In this document: positions 8,665 through 21,778 of the stretch, in pieces
How positions within the stretch are numbered: position 1 is the stretch's first letter
Layout of the letters: each line of letters begins with the position of its first letter
Source: Symsagittifera roscoffensis
Taxonomy: Eukaryota > Xenacoelomorpha > Acoela > Convolutidae
DNA: 64,000 nucleotides
Assembly (NCBI RefSeq): GCF_963678635.1
Contig: NC_087068.1
Coordinates: 50,239,724 to 50,303,723, forward strand
Reading direction: 5' to 3'
Notes under the pieces: generated by a model
Told to the model about the DNA's origin: nothing
The model's database searches: none
What the model saw: the letters and a program-made list of their open reading frames with translations, nothing else
Program-made: the position numbers and the translations under genes

Positions 8665-9596
8665 AACCTTGAAGTTAATCTTCAAAATCATTTCAGGCGC
8701 TAAACAAAATTATTAATATACAATAACGATTGATAAAAAGATCTAAGATCGTTTTCCTAAAACTCTGCAGTAATATACAAAACATGTTTGAAAAATATTT
8801 ATTGAAAAATAAAAATAAAAATTAGTAGCATGACAATAAATGGTTAGTAATCATAAATCATCCTGTTGTTCCAGCTCCATCATCTAAAACATAACAGCAA
8901 TCATAAACCCACTAATATCATCAAAACACTAAATCTTTCCTTTACACACATTTAAAATTTTATTAAAACTTAAATTCACTTAATTTTAAAACCAGATCAT
9001 CAAGGCTTATCCTTGGATCTTAAATCATTTTCTACTTAATTAAATTTCAAATTTGATCATCAAGGCTTATCCTTGGATCAAACAGAACAACTTTGTTCTC
9101 CCCCACCCACTTAATTAGTGTCTAACGACCTCAAACGTCGATTCACAACCCAACCCTTTCTAAAGACCTAAGACTAATAGAAATTTTTAAACAAAACTAA
9201 TCATTCAAATTAGGATAAACAGTGAAGAACTTCGGTTATTCATCCTTCACTTGACCCCCCCTCTTACCAGACCCAGGATAAATCTTAGACTTAGTAAGTT
9301 TAAAATAGTATCTAACGAACTACTCGCGTTCTAATTATACCTGAACCTTGTGGATCGATTTACTATTCTCCAACCCTCGAACACAATCACTACCCCTAAG
9401 TAAGATTAAGTAAGTTAACACCTTAACTTATACTAGCCACGAGAAAGTAAAAAATCATTCTTCGGAATCGATATACTTTTCTCTCCAACCCTGAACAAAC
9501 AGACCCAGGTTAAGCTAACCAAAAAATCGTAAGAACTAACAGTTTAAGAAAATAGAAACCATTTAACAACCTTTTGCATCCGTCATCCTAAACCTT
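8665..9596 (+). other. Structured non-coding leader (copy B)
   Basis: About 930 bases with no long ORF. It contains a repeated hairpin-forming motif, GATCATCAAGGCTTATCC followed by TTGGATC, at about 8,996-9,020 and 9,055-9,079; CAAGG pairs with CCTTG inside each. Another stem is GTGAAG/CTTCAC (about 9,222-9,250). Two imperfect copies of an ATCGAT...CTCCAACCCT motif lie near 9,355-9,380 and 9,468-9,492. GTAAGT-like strings (near 9,294 and 9,398-9,416) could be splice donors. Position and structure suit a packaging, dimerisation or translation-control leader; that is inference. Confidence 0.55.
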
Positions 9597-10064
9597 ATGT
9601 CATTTAAAAACCTAGGAAATAAACAAACAATCGTTTTACACAATTGTGAAATAGATAACAAAAAATACGACCTTGTAATCACACCTCATACACAAACAGT
9701 TGGATACATTCGAACAAAACGACAAACACTAAAAAGAAAAATAATAACGAAACAAAGACAAATAACACGAAAAAGATTTTCAAAAAATCGAAACGCATTT
9801 TCAGAATCAGAAACCAACAGTTTAGACGAACTTTACAAACTAAAAGAATCAATACATAAAAATTGCCCACTTCACGATCAATTATATTTTTCTGACTCAG
9901 AAACAACTTCAAATTCATCAAAAAGAGGAAAAAGAAGAATAAAAAAGCAGTATAAACACAAACCAGTACATTTATACAATTGGAATCAACCAATTCGACA
10001 CATTAATAATTACATATTAACAGTCATCGAACGAAAAAATGAGCTCAACGCACACCCCAGGTGA
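9597..10064 (+). CDS. Small basic protein upstream of gag (copy B)
   Basis: A 155-residue ATG ORF overlapping the gag start by 26 bases in another frame. It is strongly basic (RQTLKRKIITKQRQITRKRF, KRGKRRIKKQYKHK) with an acidic/Ser patch between, as in a nuclear or nucleic-acid-binding protein. No family recognised. It may be an accessory protein expressed from the genomic RNA before gag, or a regulatory upstream ORF. Copy C has it intact with one substitution (His to Asp). Confidence 0.5.
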   Translation: MSFKNLGNKQTIVLHNCEIDNKKYDLVITPHTQTVGYIRTKRQTLKRKIITKQRQITRKRFSKNRNAFSESETNSLDELYKLKESIHKNCPLHDQLYFSDSETTSNSSKRGKRRIKKQYKHKPVHLYNWNQPIRHINNYILTVIERKNELNAHPR

Positions 10065-13000
10065 AGAAAGTCCAGATGATGATGAAATCTTTCCTTTTAT
10101 AGTAGATGCAACCACTGATAGAGGACAGCATATATTTTGCAAAAATTTACTATTAAATTTATTTGAACCCGGAATCAGTCCATGTAAAACAGAGTTCCCA
10201 GATGTAAAAATCAAAAGACAAATCATAGACCACTACTTAAAAGATATATGCAACATAACACAACAGTATGGAATCTACTCCATAGAATTCACCTCACCAA
10301 ACCATAATAATAGAAAATATACAATTCAAACAGACGATCTTGATTTAGAATTTTCAAAAGTTTTTTCAGAATATATAAAAAGCATCCAATATCATAACTC
10401 ACAAAGAGCAAACTCCATATTCACCAATGAAGTTTTCGCAATAATATATAGTTATATTTCGATATTAGAAAACGAAATCCCAATAACAAATGTCTCACCG
10501 ACAGAAACATCTAAACATTTGAAAGTACGACATGAAATCACACTACTCTCTAGTTATTTAAACATCATTAAAGAAAATTTCACGAAAGACGACGTTTCAC
10601 AACATACAAAACACGATCTACAAAAAATTTTGGCATGGTTCATAATAGATTATTTCACACACAATATTGATTTAATTGCACAAGCAAGAAAAAATTTTAG
10701 ACCCCAAAACTCGAACGATGATACCGCTATCACAGAACAATCAGATTATGTTTGGGACCCCGAATGGTCTCATCCCGCATTTATAAGCTTCCCACAATCA
10801 ATCTCAAGTCAAGCAATAAGTACGATATCTTACATAAGAGATTATGTAAAAGTAATACCATTAACCATTGATGCAACACCATTAAACTATAATACATTTT
10901 TGCCCGATACACAAAATAATAGTTTAAACTCTACAGTTATACACAATGAAAACCTCAATGGAACTAGGAATCTTACTCAACAAGATATCCAGACACCATC
11001 ACACTTCATAAATGAAGAAATTGTACACACAACAACTACACAACAAAGTATTTCACCAATACGCCCAAATTTAACAACACCAAGAAATACAAATCCTTCA
11101 CAAACACAGGTAACCTTACAATCAACCGTTAAACCTTCGGTTGCTCCTAAATATTCACATATGGATTACCAAACATACAGACCCATGACAATACCATCAA
11201 AAACACGCAAAACATTCACTAGAAATAACTTTACAGATCATAATTATAATTATACACATCCATCAAAAACATATAATCAACCACAAAGAAATTTTAACCA
11301 ATATACAAGATCTCGAAATTGGGATAACCCAATGACCCAACCTAATTCAATAAATTTCCAAACAAATCCTCCACAGGATCACAGTGAAAATTACCCATTT
11401 TTTCAACAAAATAAAAATAAAAAACAGACATCTTATCAAATGGATTATTTATCCTCAGATGATGATTTCTTACAACCAGATATATTTGCACCAAATCCTC
11501 AAGAATATCGTAGACAAGGAATACAGAGAACACGTACAAATCATAGAAATTTTTCTCCACAACCAATAGATGCACAACATCAACAACCAATTCAACAACA
11601 AAATCTAATTAATACACAATCTTTTCAACCAATTCAACAACAAAATCCAATGACTGCACACTCGTATCAAGCATCACAAATGCAAAATGAAATACCACTC
11701 CCATATTATCTCCAACAACATGAAATAACAAGAAACCAACTTTCAAATTTTTCTCAAATGCCAAATGCAGCAGAATCATTACAAATGACAATGAATCCAT
11801 ACCTTATGGGTGGATCATCAATAACATCAAACAAACCTTTAATGGTTTTCACAGGAACAGACCCTGAATACTCTGTAGAAGATTATTTAAATGCAGTAAC
11901 AGCAAACCTGATTTTAAATATTGGACCTGAACCAATTAATACGCCACTACATCAAAATTGGATACATCGACGCACAGCGTTAATACAAACAACCTTAGAT
12001 GGCGCAGCCCAAAAATGGTTTTCAGTACTACCTCTAGAAATAAAATCAAACTGGAAAAGGTTTACACAGGAATTTTCAAAAATGTTTGACTCCGAAAGAA
12101 ACAAACAACAACAAAGAGTTTTATGTAATGAAATTCGCAGATTACCAAACGAAACCATCAAGCAAATAGCAGTACGAATCGAAACACTAGTTCGAAAAGC
12201 ATATTCATTAAATACACACGACTATAAAAACACAAAGATGACAGAAATCTTAATGATGACCTTAACACCACAATTAAGGAAAATAGCAATAAAAAAGAGA
12301 GCATCCCATCCTTCTTCAATTCGAGAACCCGATTTAGATTTTCGAAAACTAGTAGACAAATTAGAACAAGCAGAAATCACGATGAAACTAGAAGAAACGG
12401 AAAATCTGAAATTACAATACGTTAACAGAATTGAAACGACTCCCACTAATATTAATAATATACAGGAATCAGAGACAGACCTCGTTGAAAAAATCACTGA
12501 AATACTCAATATTTACGAAAAGAACCCAAACTTTAAAGGCAAACCATCTTTCAAAAAATGGTGTAATTATTGCCGACGATACGGACATAGTATTTCCGAA
12601 TGTAGACAAAAACAGCAAGACAATCAAAATAAACCTCAAAAAAATAAAGAACCAAATAAATCATTCCATCAATACATGAAAAAAGATCAAAACCTACCGA
12701 ACAAAACAGTCTACAGCAACAACAGTTCAGGAAAACCACTCCCGAACAATACAAATTATACAAGAAATCAATCACCATATAACTCAAGTTATAGAGGAAG
12801 ATCACCAGAACGAAGAAACACGCATAATTCATCACAAAATCACTACAATAGACCAAATAGTCGAAATAACTACTCCAGATCACATTCAAATACACAATGA
12901 TTTGTTTCTAGATCTAATTCCCAATCAAGAAATAACTACTATCCAAACAACCAATCACGAAATTCATCATACAATAGGAATAGAAACTACTCCTATAATC

Positions 13001-16000
13001 GAAAGAGAAGTTATTCAAACAACCGAAACCAGAATTACCCGAACAATCAATCAAGGAATAACTCATATAATAGATCGAACTATAACAGACCAAACAATAA
13101 TTACCAAAACAGATCGCGAAATAATTCACAAAATCGACACTCAAGTTATAATAATCGTTATAGAAATTATTCCCAATCACCACACCGGAATAATAATAAC
13201 TATAATAATTCTAATAATCGCCACAGAAGTAGTACACCTAAACATCAAAGACAAATCAATCAAGTACAATCTAATCCAGAAACAACATCAGACCCTCCAG
13301 GTATTGATGACACAGTAACTGATACGTTACAACTCAATCAAATAAACTGTACATCATCAGATTCAGAAAGTGATACTGAAAACACTCTTTCTATCAATAT
13401 GATAAAAGTCGAAAATGACTATGAATCTGTCATATATGAACAACCCTTTTCATCACACATATATGAAAATCAATCAGAATTTCTTCAAAATTATTACACT
13501 ACACCCATAAATTCCACACCAACGACGCAAGAAACAAATGAGATTAACACTACAAATCAAACCAATAAAAATACCAAAACAAAATGCTTAAATACAAACC
13601 ACATTTATCAAAATATACAAAAAGAACAACCCAAAGAAAAAATTTGGACAATACCATTTCTCTTAGAAAGCCCAAGAAATAAAGAATTTCAACCACCAGA
13701 CCTTGAAATAGATTTTTTAATTGATTCAGGAGCAGAATCAAACATAATAAACATCCCCACATGGAATGAAATAAAAACTTTACACCCAAAGCTAACACCT
13801 CTTGAAACCTCCAGTAAGTTAGCAACAGCACAAGGATCAACATTGATAAACTACGGAAAAATCCAATTATTTCTCCTTCCCACCAGAACAATGGAACAAA
13901 GCAAAATTTTAAATAAGCCATTTAAACAAATATTCCATATCACTGACATTAAATATAATATCATTGGAATACCATTTATTTCGAAGTATATACCAACAAT
14001 TAACATACTAAATAGTAAAATATTAATCAAAGATAAATATACAAAAACAAAAGAAACATCCTTAACATTTTTTCAAAGATTAAATAAACAACCACCATTC
14101 TTTTCAAAATTCTACCCGATATTTAACCAACAAAGAAAACACCTAAAACCACTATCAGGAAATATCTATAATTTTTCAATCAAACAAGTTCACCAATATG
14201 ATAAAGAACAAAACAAACAAAAATTTTATATGTCAGAATTTGAATTCAAACCTATTCACAAATTTTTCAAAATCACAATCTCATCCATAAAATATTTGAA
14301 AAATTCGAATTCCGATATCATTTCCTTACATGTCTATAACAACACACCTTACCAAGTAACATTACCTTTAGGACTTTTAGGATATTGTGAAACCAACGCT
14401 ACAATATCACCAATACACGAAAAAGCCTATCGCGTAAATAACATACTCCAATTACTAGATATTTGCCAATCTACAATTCTTAATGAAGAATTATCTATAA
14501 ATAATATAATAAGTAACGAAAACAGAAATACGGATTATTTCACAAAAACTCCATATTTCAAACCTACATTCAACATAAGTAACTGCACAGAGGACCAACA
14601 AAAATTTTTAACAATGTTTAATTTCCAACATTCACAAATAACACAAGACGAATTCGAAAAATTAGCCAAACAGCTAATTGAATATTCATCAGTCTATGCA
14701 ACATCAAAATTCGATGTTGGAAAAATCAGTTCATCACTACATCTCCCGTTAAAACCAGACGCAGTTTTCAAAAAACAGAGAGCAAGTAAAGTACCAATTC
14801 ACTTACATGATAAAGTGAACAGATTACTCGATGTTTTAGAACAATACAACATTATATCACCAGTTAATAAAGAAGAACAACCAAAAGGGAACACATTCAT
14901 CAACCCCGTTATCATTCTAGCTAAAGGAGAATCATTAAAAATCGTTCTCGATGCTAGATACCTCAATTCACTTATAGATGAATCAAAATGTAATTGGCCC
15001 ATTGAACCAATACAAGTTATTTTAACAAAAATAAACGGCAAATACTTTACAACCGCCGATATGAATAGTGCATACAATCAAATGCCACTAGATGAACAAT
15101 CACGACGTTTAACACAATTTGTTATCGGAAACCAACAATATGAATTCAACCGCTTATTCTATGGAATATCCATAGGACCAGCAGCATTTTCAGCTTTTAT
15201 GAGCAAAATTTTTAGACCACTAATACTCAAGAAAAACGCAATCACCTATTTAGACGATGTTTTATGCAATCACAAACAAAAGACGAGATGTTCAATGTTT
15301 TAGAAAAATATCACCAAATACTTCAGAACGAAAATCTGAAGGCCGCCCCCGATAAATCACACTTCTTTTTGACAAGAGTTAAATTCTTAGGACATAATAT
15401 AGAAAGAAAAACAATCACTCCATTGAAATCACGCATTGACGCTATTCAAAAACTTCAACCACCAACAAATAAAAAGAAAATCCAAGAATTTCTTGGTATG
15501 TTAAACTTTTTAAGTAAATATGTTTATAAAATGCAATTATATCTACGACCATTTTATAACATCCTTAGACAACAAAATAATTTTGAATGGAACACAGAAC
15601 ATCAAACACGATTTGAAGAAATAAAGAAACTTTTAACTGAACAAATTTCAAACACAATTCCAGATTCAAATCAACCATTTTATGCAATGTGCGATGCTTC
15701 GAACTTTGGCATCGGCGCAGCACTATTACAATCACATAATGGTACAAATAAAATGAACCTCATATCAGCAAATTCTCGATTATTCACTCAAGCAGAGCTA
15801 CGACTCTCAACTCTAATGAGAGAATGTACAGCCATAATATATACACTGACAGAATATGAATTTCTGATACTTGGATCAAAACATCCAACAGTTCTATTCA
15901 CAGACCATAAACCAATCATCTTTCTCTTTACACAAAAATCTAACCCAAACCACCGAGTTTACAGATTTCAACTAATTCTAATGAAATTTCCAAACTTACA

Positions 16001-18260
16001 TATAGTTTGGACTGCAGGAAAAAATCTTGCATTACCAGACACCTTAAGTCGAAATACACCACCTGAATTACTTACACGAAAAACAACAGTTGAAATACCC
16101 AAAAACATAAAATTCTACCTTGCAGAAAACGAAACATCACCCCGATTGGAATGCAAATATGCAGTAAAAACTGATATTGAACAATCACAAATAAATAGTT
16201 TACAACATTTCCCACTTTATTTAGATTGTCAAAATAATCATTATGAAGTTGATTTACTTGGAACATCAACTTTCAAACCAATCCCATATTCTCAATGGAT
16301 AAAAAATAACACCCAACAAAAACGAACAAAACAACATCCGCCTAAAAAAGACCATTTTCCACTAATTGAAAAAGAAGATTTAACTGATAAAATAAATTTA
16401 TCAGGACCACAAACAAATGATTCAAAATACACAATAAATCAAGTTTTTGACCTTCACGACCCACTTGATACAATACCCTTATCTAAATTCGAAATTGAAA
16501 ACATTTTTCTCCCTCCAACAAAAACAATTACAATTTCAACACTGAAACAATATCAAAATCTTGACCCGATAATTAGACAACTAAAATCATGGCACAAATA
16601 TAAAACTAAACCTGTCAAGGCAGATTCAACCATTCTAGGAAACAAAACACTCCTCCGATACTTTCGCAAATTTAACAACACAACAATTAACGAAAATACA
16701 GACCTTTTAAAATATAACCTGAATGAATCTACAGTTCCCTGTCTCCCTTTAAGTATGATTCTTATAGCTTTTAATATTTCACATACACAAAATATTAAAG
16801 GACACTCTGGATCAGAAAAAACATATTCAAATTTTATACAAAATTTTTACTTCCCAAATGCACCAATTTGGATAAAAGTACTATGCAATGATTGTATAGT
16901 ATGTCAACTAAATAAACCTTACCCAAATCAAAAACAAATAGCACAAAAACAAGATTTTAAAGGACAAAGTTTGTACTTTAATCATCGTATCTCATTTGAT
17001 ACCAAAGGACCAATTTCACCCTCATCCGAAGGAAACTCCTACATTATGGTAATTGTTGACGCATTTACACATTATGTAGCACTTAACCCAGTACCACATT
17101 GTAACGCTTATTACGCTTACACAACACTCTATGAACACTGGATAGCAAAATTCGGACTACCAGAAATTTTAGTTACAGACAACGGTACAGAATTCATAAA
17201 TAATGAAATTATCACACTATGTCATTTATATAACATTAAACACAAACCACGTACATCTCATGCACCTTGGACAAACGGCTTAGTCGAAGGTATGAACCGT
17301 TCATTACAAGAATATCTTAGATGTATCATCAACGGAAATGATACAAAATATACCGAATGGTCAGCAGATGTAAAATTATTTCCCTTAGCATATAATTCAC
17401 AAATTACGACAACTTTAGGAATGTCACCATACGAAATGGTTTTTAACCAAAAGCCACGCAAACCAATAATGTTTACAGCAAATTCTCATAAAAACGCACA
17501 AGGTTATTGTCAACCAAATAAAGATTCAATTTGTTATAACCTACCTTTACATACACACGATGAAGATCATTTTCATCACCCACAAATTCTTAAACTAGCC
17601 TCCGGTACACACACCGAATGGATTCTAAATAGAGATAAAAAACACAATGAAATTTATCAAAAAATAACAAAAAAGTTATTACAAAGACAAAACATTAATG
17701 AACAAATCAATTCACGTTTTACACCAGCCTCCGAATTAAAAATTGGAACATTTGTTTTAATACCTAATTTTAATACTCAAAAAGGAATTTCTAAAAAATT
17801 ACAACCCCTTCGAAAAGGACCATACCAAATAATTGCAAAACCCACTGATGTCACATATAAAATTACCGACTCAAACAAAAAAGAAATCGTTCAACATCGA
17901 AACAACCTATTACCTTATTACCCAAAAGAATACGCACTCCGCGAATTAACTCAATTATATTCTTTCACAGGATTAAAAATCATTCAAAATGAACCACATC
18001 TGAAAAACACAGAACAAAATGATAACCCCACCGAAAATCAAAACACAAAACCAACCGCCACCAAAAACAATACACAAAACCATAAAGAATCCCCAAAACA
18101 AAGAAAAAATAGAAAAATGACCGAACAAATAATACCCCAAGAACAAATCGACAAATCAGAAAATAGAAAATCAACAAGACTCCGAAATCAACCACGTAAA
18201 AACTATAAAATATTCATCCCTCAATCTAAAATTTTAAAGAAAGTGGAATTTCAAAAGTAA
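10039..18260 (+). pseudogene. gag-pol: gag-pol polyprotein gene, broken (copy B)
   Basis: The ATG at 10,039 opens Gag: a long Asn/Gln/Thr-rich N-terminal region, a Ty3-type capsid domain (about 11,840-12,300, with GAAQKWF), and a CX2CX4HX4C knuckle (CNYCRRYGHSISEC, about 12,565-12,606). Two lesions break it. TGA at 12,898-12,900 replaces the CGA of copy C; the same frame then stays open through the Arg/Asn/Tyr-rich linker, protease (DSGAESN near 13,723) and most of RT to 15,303. One T is missing from the run at 15,260-15,263, right after YLDDV in the RT active site. RNase H and integrase continue intact in the next frame to 18,260. The C-terminal part that copy C has lost is present here. Confidence 0.95.
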
Positions 18261-19085
18261 TTTTAACATTATACTCCACAATCTTGAAACCTCCGAAACA
18301 TTTTTCATTTACATTTTTCAAAATAACATGCTGACAAGTACGTAATAATTCTAGTTCAAAATAGACCAATAGGATTCATCCAATCCGTCACTTTCTCTAA
18401 CTCAAACTAAGACCAATTAGACGAATCATATAGAACTCCAGGCACATCTATAACTATAACTTTACGACCTCCAGGTCAAAAATAAGCAAACCACTCCAAC
18501 TTGACAACTAAAATAAATATCACCATAATACCGTACCCCTCCCTTATCTAATAACCCAAAGATCAACAATATTTCCCCAACTCAGACCACGAATACCCCC
18601 AAAACAAATTTGTTAACTTAGCCTAAGGTAACAAAATGAACATTTTAATTAGCCTAAAGTATAAAAATCTCACCATACCCCGGATCATTTGACAAACAAA
18701 AATAAAGAAAAAGACGACCTCCCAATCACCATGAAAATTGCCCCCAACAATTTTTTACAAAACTCAACCCACTTGTCAAAAAACTAATAAATAATCCGAC
18801 CACACTAGAAAATCGCCTCAAACAGCAAAAAATATTCGACCAAGAGATCATTTCTTAAATGCTCTTCTCTCAATCAGTTACTCAAATACTCATAAATTTT
18901 AAACATTTTTTTACAATACTTGAAACCTTTATAATATTTCTTTTTGATATACTTGAATCTTTTCTAATAACACTAATCATTTTTTGTAACATTTTTTAAA
19001 TTTTCTACACTATACTCGAACTATTCCTCCAACTTTCCAAAACCCTTGATTATATCCACAGGTACGATTTATACAACTTGTCTAA
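18261..19085 (+). other. Spacer between pol and accessory ORFs (copy B)
   Basis: Same sequence as 2,050-2,874, with the hairpin at 18,476-18,487 and the TATA-like string from 18,660. No gene is visible in it. Confidence 0.6.
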
Positions 19086-19274
19086 ATGATACGAACAATT
19101 TTCAGTAGAACCGATATTTTTTTATTGTTTGTAATTTTCATAACATTTTTATCATCCCTCATTTTGACAATATGTAAATGTATAATGAAAGCAATCTTCA
19201 CATTTGCCCTAGCAACAATCCTTCTAATACTTTTTTTGGAAGAATATTATAATAAACATAAACCTTCCCACTAA
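19086..19274 (+). CDS. Small two-TM hydrophobic protein (copy B)
   Basis: The 62-codon counterpart of 2,875-3,063, with an identical predicted protein. Confidence 0.45.
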   Translation: MIRTIFSRTDIFLLFVIFITFLSSLILTICKCIMKAIFTFALATILLILFLEEYYNKHKPSH

Positions 19275-19279
19275 AGTAA

Positions 19280-20416
19280 CAATTCAAAAATCCATCAAAA
19301 ATTGCTACCCAACAGTCGCAGAATCAGTCTTCACCGACATCATCCCAAGATAACCAAACACCACCTTCAATTACTCAAAATCCTCAAACATCTACACGAA
19401 TTTCTTTTCAAGACAATCCATACACTTTTGAAGAACGACATGCTCGTTTATCAGAACCACTAGAACCAGTTCAACGACAAGCACCTCTAAGCGAACCAAC
19501 ATATAACCTATACCCAACACTACCACAAGAACTAAGTAGAATAAGAAATCCTAGTCAAAACCAAAATACAGTCGAAATAAATAGACAAATTATACATCCT
19601 CGACGAAACAGAAATTTTCAAACTCCCCGAGTTCATTTTGATATACCTCAATCCCCATCACAAAACACTCCAGAAAACCCCATTGGTATATCACCAGAAA
19701 CCCCTACGCTTCTTTCACAACGTAGCACCTCAAGCCTACCATCAGATTACTTAGGTTCAACACCAACATCTGAACAAATACGTGAAAATCCCTTTAACCC
19801 CCCAAACCAGGCATCACGACTACCATATTGGACAACACATTCATTTACACAAGGTGAATTAAATTTAGTCAATAATCCAATAGATATTTCTACGGATACA
19901 ACAACATCCTCATCACTACCAGAAACATTATCACTACCATCAACACCATCAATAAGCCAGATTTCACCACCACCTTTTAACTTAAATTTTCCAAATAATC
20001 TCGACGCCAGATATCGAGAACAATCATCAATAAATATTCCTTTAAGACTAGATTGGAATACATTTACAGCACCTCCACCATTATTTGGACAACATCAAGA
20101 AAGTAACCGCCTTCATAACTGGGCACTTAATAGATTACAATATCGCCAAGATATTCACAACGATATCCGTGATCACAATATTCAAATACTCCAACAAAAC
20201 AGTTTACAATTAAAGTTTGAAATCACAGTTAAGTTAAATAATATTACCCAACATCCCTACCCATTAAATCCACCAAACATAACAGCTCAATCACTACCAC
20301 CACCATTTATAACCACTGAAGTAATATATAAATACGACAGATATACCAAAAACACAATTGGTTACATTACATTTTATAATCCATACTCAGGATTATCATA
20401 CACATGTATATTCTAA
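19280..20416 (+). CDS. Long open frame without ATG (copy B)
   Basis: The 378-codon counterpart of 3,069-4,205, also uninterrupted and also without an ATG. Its end overlaps the ATG at 20,404. Confidence 0.6.
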   Translation, partial: QFKNPSKIATQQSQNQSSPTSSQDNQTPPSITQNPQTSTRISFQDNPYTFEERHARLSEPLEPVQRQAPLSEPTYNLYPTLPQELSRIRNPSQNQNTVEINRQIIHPRRNRNFQTPRVHFDIPQSPSQNTPENPIGISPETPTLLSQRSTSSLPSDYLGSTPTSEQIRENPFNPPNQASRLPYWTTHSFTQGELNLVNNPIDISTDTTTSSSLPETLSLPSTPSISQISPPPFNLNFPNNLDARYREQSSINIPLRLDWNTFTAPPPLFGQHQESNRLHNWALNRLQYRQDIHNDIRDHNIQILQQNSLQLKFEITVKLNNITQHPYPLNPPNITAQSLPPPFITTEVIYKYDRYTKNTIGYITFYNPYSGLSYTCIF

Positions 20417-21648
20417 AATTATTAATTTTTCTCCAACTCCTTTTTCTAGTAATCTCAAATCAAAACATAAACCCTTCCCCTCGTACAGGACCACAAGATT
20501 TATTAGTAACAAATTACGATTGTGAAGAAAATGAACAAAAAACACTACACAAATATGCAATAAATCAAGTATCACAATGTGAAACAGAACCACAAGCTAT
20601 AGAAACCACAAATGTAATAGCAACACTCTATTCAAAAGCCCGAGCAACAACAGTTACAGGTTATAAATTCACAGCAACATTTTCCGAAAAGAAAGTACAT
20701 TGTTCACAAGTCTCGAACGGAAACAAAAACCGACTTGACCATGAATCATTCTATCAGAGTAATATAGAACGTCTTTTACATCTCAATCCCGACGATTGTA
20801 AAAATGAATTACTTAGACTAAACATCACACAAAATAAAAACTCCGCAAGAAAGTTAGTTAACTTTCAAGTTTTTTCAGACTCTGTACATCAATCACAACT
20901 TGAAAGACACCAAGGACATATAAAACTAGACGAAAAATACCCATACAACGGCGCACACGGACGATTAACCTATGACCTACACGATAAACATTGGATACCA
21001 CACATTGGTATAAATGACCCATCAAACTGCAAAGCAGACACAAAAAATAAAGGATACCAAGAAATAATGTTTTTCGATTGGAAAATACAACTCGAAAAAA
21101 TACAACTAACACGAGATTTATCAGATAATACAATGATCTATCAAGGAATCCGATTACCTTGTAAAAATGATCAAGGTTATTGCGACCCTACAACGAGAAC
21201 ACAAGCAACAATTGTTTGGTTCCCCGAAGATACATGTACAACATTTCAAGTAGCAAAAATACACGCTCGTATGATAAAATTTCACGAAAAATATTTTATA
21301 CAATCAATTCCATATGAACAAGTCCATCCATCACGAAAACTAAGTTCTAATTTTAGAAACATAGACAATATAGAAAATAAATTGACACGTTTTCAAATAT
21401 ATCAAGATACAGAACTTGCATGTAAATACAGGAATCCACTTCACAGAACACAATACTCTGAAATATTAGTTGAATACGAAAAAGGATTCGACATGACCAC
21501 TGGAAAAGTAAAAATCGACCCATATGCCACAGGTCATCCTCCAAACGAAGGAACATCCTATATACCAGTTAATTTTGAAAAAAGCAACGTACAACCTGGT
21601 GGACATCTAAAACCCCATGACACCAGAAGCACACGCTTACAAGAATAA
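20404..21648 (+). CDS. Signal-peptide glycoprotein-like ORF (copy B)
   Basis: The 414-residue counterpart of 4,193-5,437, open throughout. One substitution (Val to Ile, codon containing 21,064) was seen relative to copy A. The same frame end is present. Confidence 0.62.
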   Translation: MYILKLLIFLQLLFLVISNQNINPSPRTGPQDLLVTNYDCEENEQKTLHKYAINQVSQCETEPQAIETTNVIATLYSKARATTVTGYKFTATFSEKKVHCSQVSNGNKNRLDHESFYQSNIERLLHLNPDDCKNELLRLNITQNKNSARKLVNFQVFSDSVHQSQLERHQGHIKLDEKYPYNGAHGRLTYDLHDKHWIPHIGINDPSNCKADTKNKGYQEIMFFDWKIQLEKIQLTRDLSDNTMIYQGIRLPCKNDQGYCDPTTRTQATIVWFPEDTCTTFQVAKIHARMIKFHEKYFIQSIPYEQVHPSRKLSSNFRNIDNIENKLTRFQIYQDTELACKYRNPLHRTQYSEILVEYEKGFDMTTGKVKIDPYATGHPPNEGTSYIPVNFEKSNVQPGGHLKPHDTRSTRLQE

Positions 21649-21778
21649 AGATACACTTTCATGAAGAACCTATTTCTGGGATACCGCAGTCCCATGTGGA
21701 TCAGAAAACAGCCACAATGTAGTACAACTAAACCCTGATGAAAATAAATATTATCTTCTCACTCCATATCCCACATTA

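Noticed and set aside
8996-9079. CRISPR-like direct repeats in the retroelement leader
   Set aside because: Only two copies, no regular spacers, and the setting is a eukaryotic retroelement leader.
15264-18260. A separate 998-codon pol gene starting at ATG 15,264 in copy B
   Set aside because: It is the downstream part of gag-pol after a one-base deletion in RT. The ATG is an internal Met codon in copy C, where the frame is continuous.
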